Shown one piece after another: positions 62,650-64,000 of a DNA stretch of 64,000 bases. The notes under the pieces are model-generated. The model ran no database searches and was not told the DNA's origin. It worked only from the letters and a program-made list of their open reading frames with translations. Position 1 is the stretch's first letter. Every line of letters begins with the position of its first letter. Source of the stretch: Umezawaea endophytica (GTDB taxonomy: Bacteria > Actinomycetota > Actinomycetes > Mycobacteriales > Pseudonocardiaceae); the NCBI RefSeq assembly GCF_025061645.1, contig NZ_JANYMP010000014.1:1-64000 (forward strand), in the 5' to 3' direction. The position numbers were made by a program, and so were the translations under genes.

Positions 62650-64000
62650 ATGATCGTGATCCTTGATCAGGCGGATCTGCTCGCAGGCAGGTACAGGCTG
62701 CTCGACCGAATCGGGTCGGGCGGTATGGGTGTCGTGTGGGCGGCCGAGGACCGCCTCCTGCGCAGACAGGTGGCCATCAAGGAGGTCCACCCGGACCACG
62801 AGGACCGGATGCGGCGCGAGGCGCAGGTCGGGGCGAAGGTGTGTCACCCGAACGTGGTGACCGTGTACGACCTGGTCTACGAGGGCGACAAGCCGTGGCT
62901 CGTGATGCGGCTCGTGCGGTCGCGGTCGCTGGCGGCGGTGCTGGTCGACGACGGTCCGATGCGTCCCAGCCAGGCCGCGGCGATGGGGCGGCAACTCCTC
63001 GCGGGCCTGGACGCGGTGCACGCCCAGGGCGTGGTCCACTGCGACGTGAAGCCCGGCAACGTCCTCCTCGACGACCGCGACGACGCGTACCTGACCGACT
63101 TCGGGATCGCCGCCGACACCGGCTCGCGGATGATCGGCACCCTGTTCGGGGCGCCCTCCTACATCGCGCCGGAACGGGCTCGCGGTCTGCCGATGGGCCC
63201 CGCCTCCGACCTGTGGTCGCTCGGCGCCACGCTCTACGCCGCCGTCGAGGGCAGGCCGCCGCTCGATCGCGGCGACCCGCTGTCGACCGTCACCGCGATC
63301 GTCTCCGAACAGCCGGAGCCCCCGGCCCACGCGGGCGGGTTGCGCTCGGTGATCGACGGGCTCCTCGAACGTGATCCCGCCGACCGCCCCGAGGCCGCCG
63401 AGGTGGCGCGGCTGCTGCGCCAGGTGTCGGACACCGCGGGCGAGTCCACCCTGGTCAGGCCACCGGTGGTGGCGCTGGGTGACCGGTCGGCCTCGATCCC
63501 GATCCCCCGACGGGTGCCAGAGCTGTCGCTCCCCCGCCACCGGGCGGTGGGCATGGGCAAGGCTTCGACGTCGACGCCCCGGCACAGCGCGGCCACCACC
63601 CCGGAGCCGGACACCGAGAGCTCCGCGCAGGGCGTGCTGCCGGTCCCCGCCCCGCGCGACAACCCGACCACCGCCATCCCGGTGGGCCGTCCGCCGCTGC
63701 TGCACCGGACGCCGCTCGTGCTGCTCGGCCTGACCGCGGGGATCGCGGCGGGGCTGGTGTGGTTCGGCGGCCAGGCCGTCCAGCAGCAGCACCCGGCGGG
63801 CTCCCCCACCACACCCACCTCCCAGGCGCCTGCGGTGGCCCCGGAGGCGGCCGTGCAGCCGTCCGGAGGGCCCACCGCCAAGCCGGTGGCACAAGCACCT
63901 GCACAGGCACCTGCACGAGCACCTGAGGCCCTGAGCAGCCCGGCGGACGTGCCCGACACCACTGCACCGGTCGTGACCAGCACGGAAGCCCAGCCGGAGA
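62650..64000 (+). CDS. Transmembrane Ser/Thr protein kinase (3' end outside window)
   Basis: This kinase starts at ATG 62650 (GGGGGA upstream) and is open at the right edge (450 codons seen). The Hanks-type domain (about 10-270) has G-S-G-G-M-G-V-V, the ATP Lys in V-A-I-K-E-V (44), D-F-G (150-152) and A-P-E. The catalytic loop reads H-C-D-V-K-P-G-N in place of H-R-D, a non-RD kinase. A membrane helix (about 353-375) and a Pro/Ala-rich outer segment follow. Repeat copy C lies directly upstream. Confidence 0.9.
   Translation, partial: MIVILDQADLLAGRYRLLDRIGSGGMGVVWAAEDRLLRRQVAIKEVHPDHEDRMRREAQVGAKVCHPNVVTVYDLVYEGDKPWLVMRLVRSRSLAAVLVDDGPMRPSQAAAMGRQLLAGLDAVHAQGVVHCDVKPGNVLLDDRDDAYLTDFGIAADTGSRMIGTLFGAPSYIAPERARGLPMGPASDLWSLGATLYAAVEGRPPLDRGDPLSTVTAIVSEQPEPPAHAGGLRSVIDGLLERDPADRPEAAEVARLLRQVSDTAGESTLVRPPVVALGDRSASIPIPRRVPELSLPRHRAVGMGKASTSTPRHSAATTPEPDTESSAQGVLPVPAPRDNPTTAIPVGRPPLLHRTPLVLLGLTAGIAAGLVWFGGQAVQQQHPAGSPTTPTSQAPAVAPEAAVQPSGGPTAKPVAQAPAQAPARAPEALSSPADVPDTTAPVVTSTEAQPE

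Noticed and set aside
56099-64000. Mokosh-type defence system (helicase plus Ser/Thr kinase plus PLD nuclease)
   Set aside because: No PLD-type HxK motif seen, and the kinase has an ordinary membrane-anchored receptor layout on the other strand; the DUF4011-Vsr-DUF3320 order fits Hhe better.

Overview
The window is very GC-rich, densely packed DNA with frequent GTG/TTG starts and many 4-base start/stop overlaps. The families present (SCO1664 family, DUF3090, DUF3097, DUF1707, CGNR zinc finger, sucrase/ferredoxin-like, a Rox-type rifamycin monooxygenase and a Ser/Thr kinase) point to an actinomycete chromosome, most likely Pseudonocardiaceae (Saccharothrix, Lentzea or Actinosynnema-like). The genus is inferred. 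I saw no rRNA, tRNA, CRISPR array, transposase or integrase.

Layout. 0-8 kb: small metabolic and regulatory genes (alpha/beta hydrolase, AraC regulator, PPOX protein, epimerase, two membrane proteins, TauE/SafE exporter, divergent MDR oxidoreductase/HxlR pair) plus a fragment of a glyoxalase-like gene. 8-12.3 kb: a tight minus-strand operon of an FkbH-like glyceryl transferase, an FkbM methyltransferase fused to a carrier protein, a cupin and a beta-hydroxyacid dehydrogenase, with no PKS or NRPS beside it. 12.4-17.9 kb: a peroxide/redox block with an AhpD-like protein, a MarR regulator carrying a Cys-rich tail, catalase, and a divergent operon of class-I amidotransferase, MOSC protein, protoglobin and redoxin. 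A perfect 19-bp palindrome lies between catalase and that operon, and a degenerate copy lies in front of the MarR gene, which suggests one regulon. 17.9-21 kb: MFS transporter, a second Cys-tailed MarR, and a TetR divergent from a frameshifted hydrolase.

21-30 kb: a sugar-phosphate locus. A DeoR regulator heads a minus operon with an SRPBCC protein, a PfkB kinase, SurE and possibly a secreted DUF4832 protein. Divergent from it is an operon of SIS-domain AgaS-like isomerase, BadF/GlcNAc-kinase-like kinase and DMT transporter. 30-36 kb: a Rox monooxygenase preceded by a rifamycin-associated-element-like palindrome, a nucleotidyltransferase-like/phosphodiester-glycosidase-like gene pair, and small hypothetical genes. 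36-46 kb: methyltransferase, aldo/keto reductase, SDR, sucrase/ferredoxin-like protein, several small regulators, pentapeptide-repeat protein, amidase and lipoprotein. This part also holds several unexplained direct and inverted repeats.

46-56 kb: SPFH/NfeD pair, DUF3097, an antibiotic-kinase-like protein, GNAT, SCO1664/DUF3090 pair, and an operon of S9 peptidase, LD-carboxypeptidase and YdeI-like protein. 56-62 kb: one gene of about 1,900 codons encoding a DUF4011-SF1 helicase-Vsr-like nuclease-DUF3320 protein. The architecture is like the Hhe antiphage protein. A 32-bp repeat flanks it, and a third copy lies upstream of the kinase that runs off the right edge. The two best candidates for undescribed biology are this repeat-flanked helicase/nuclease module and the orphan FkbH/FkbM-carrier operon.
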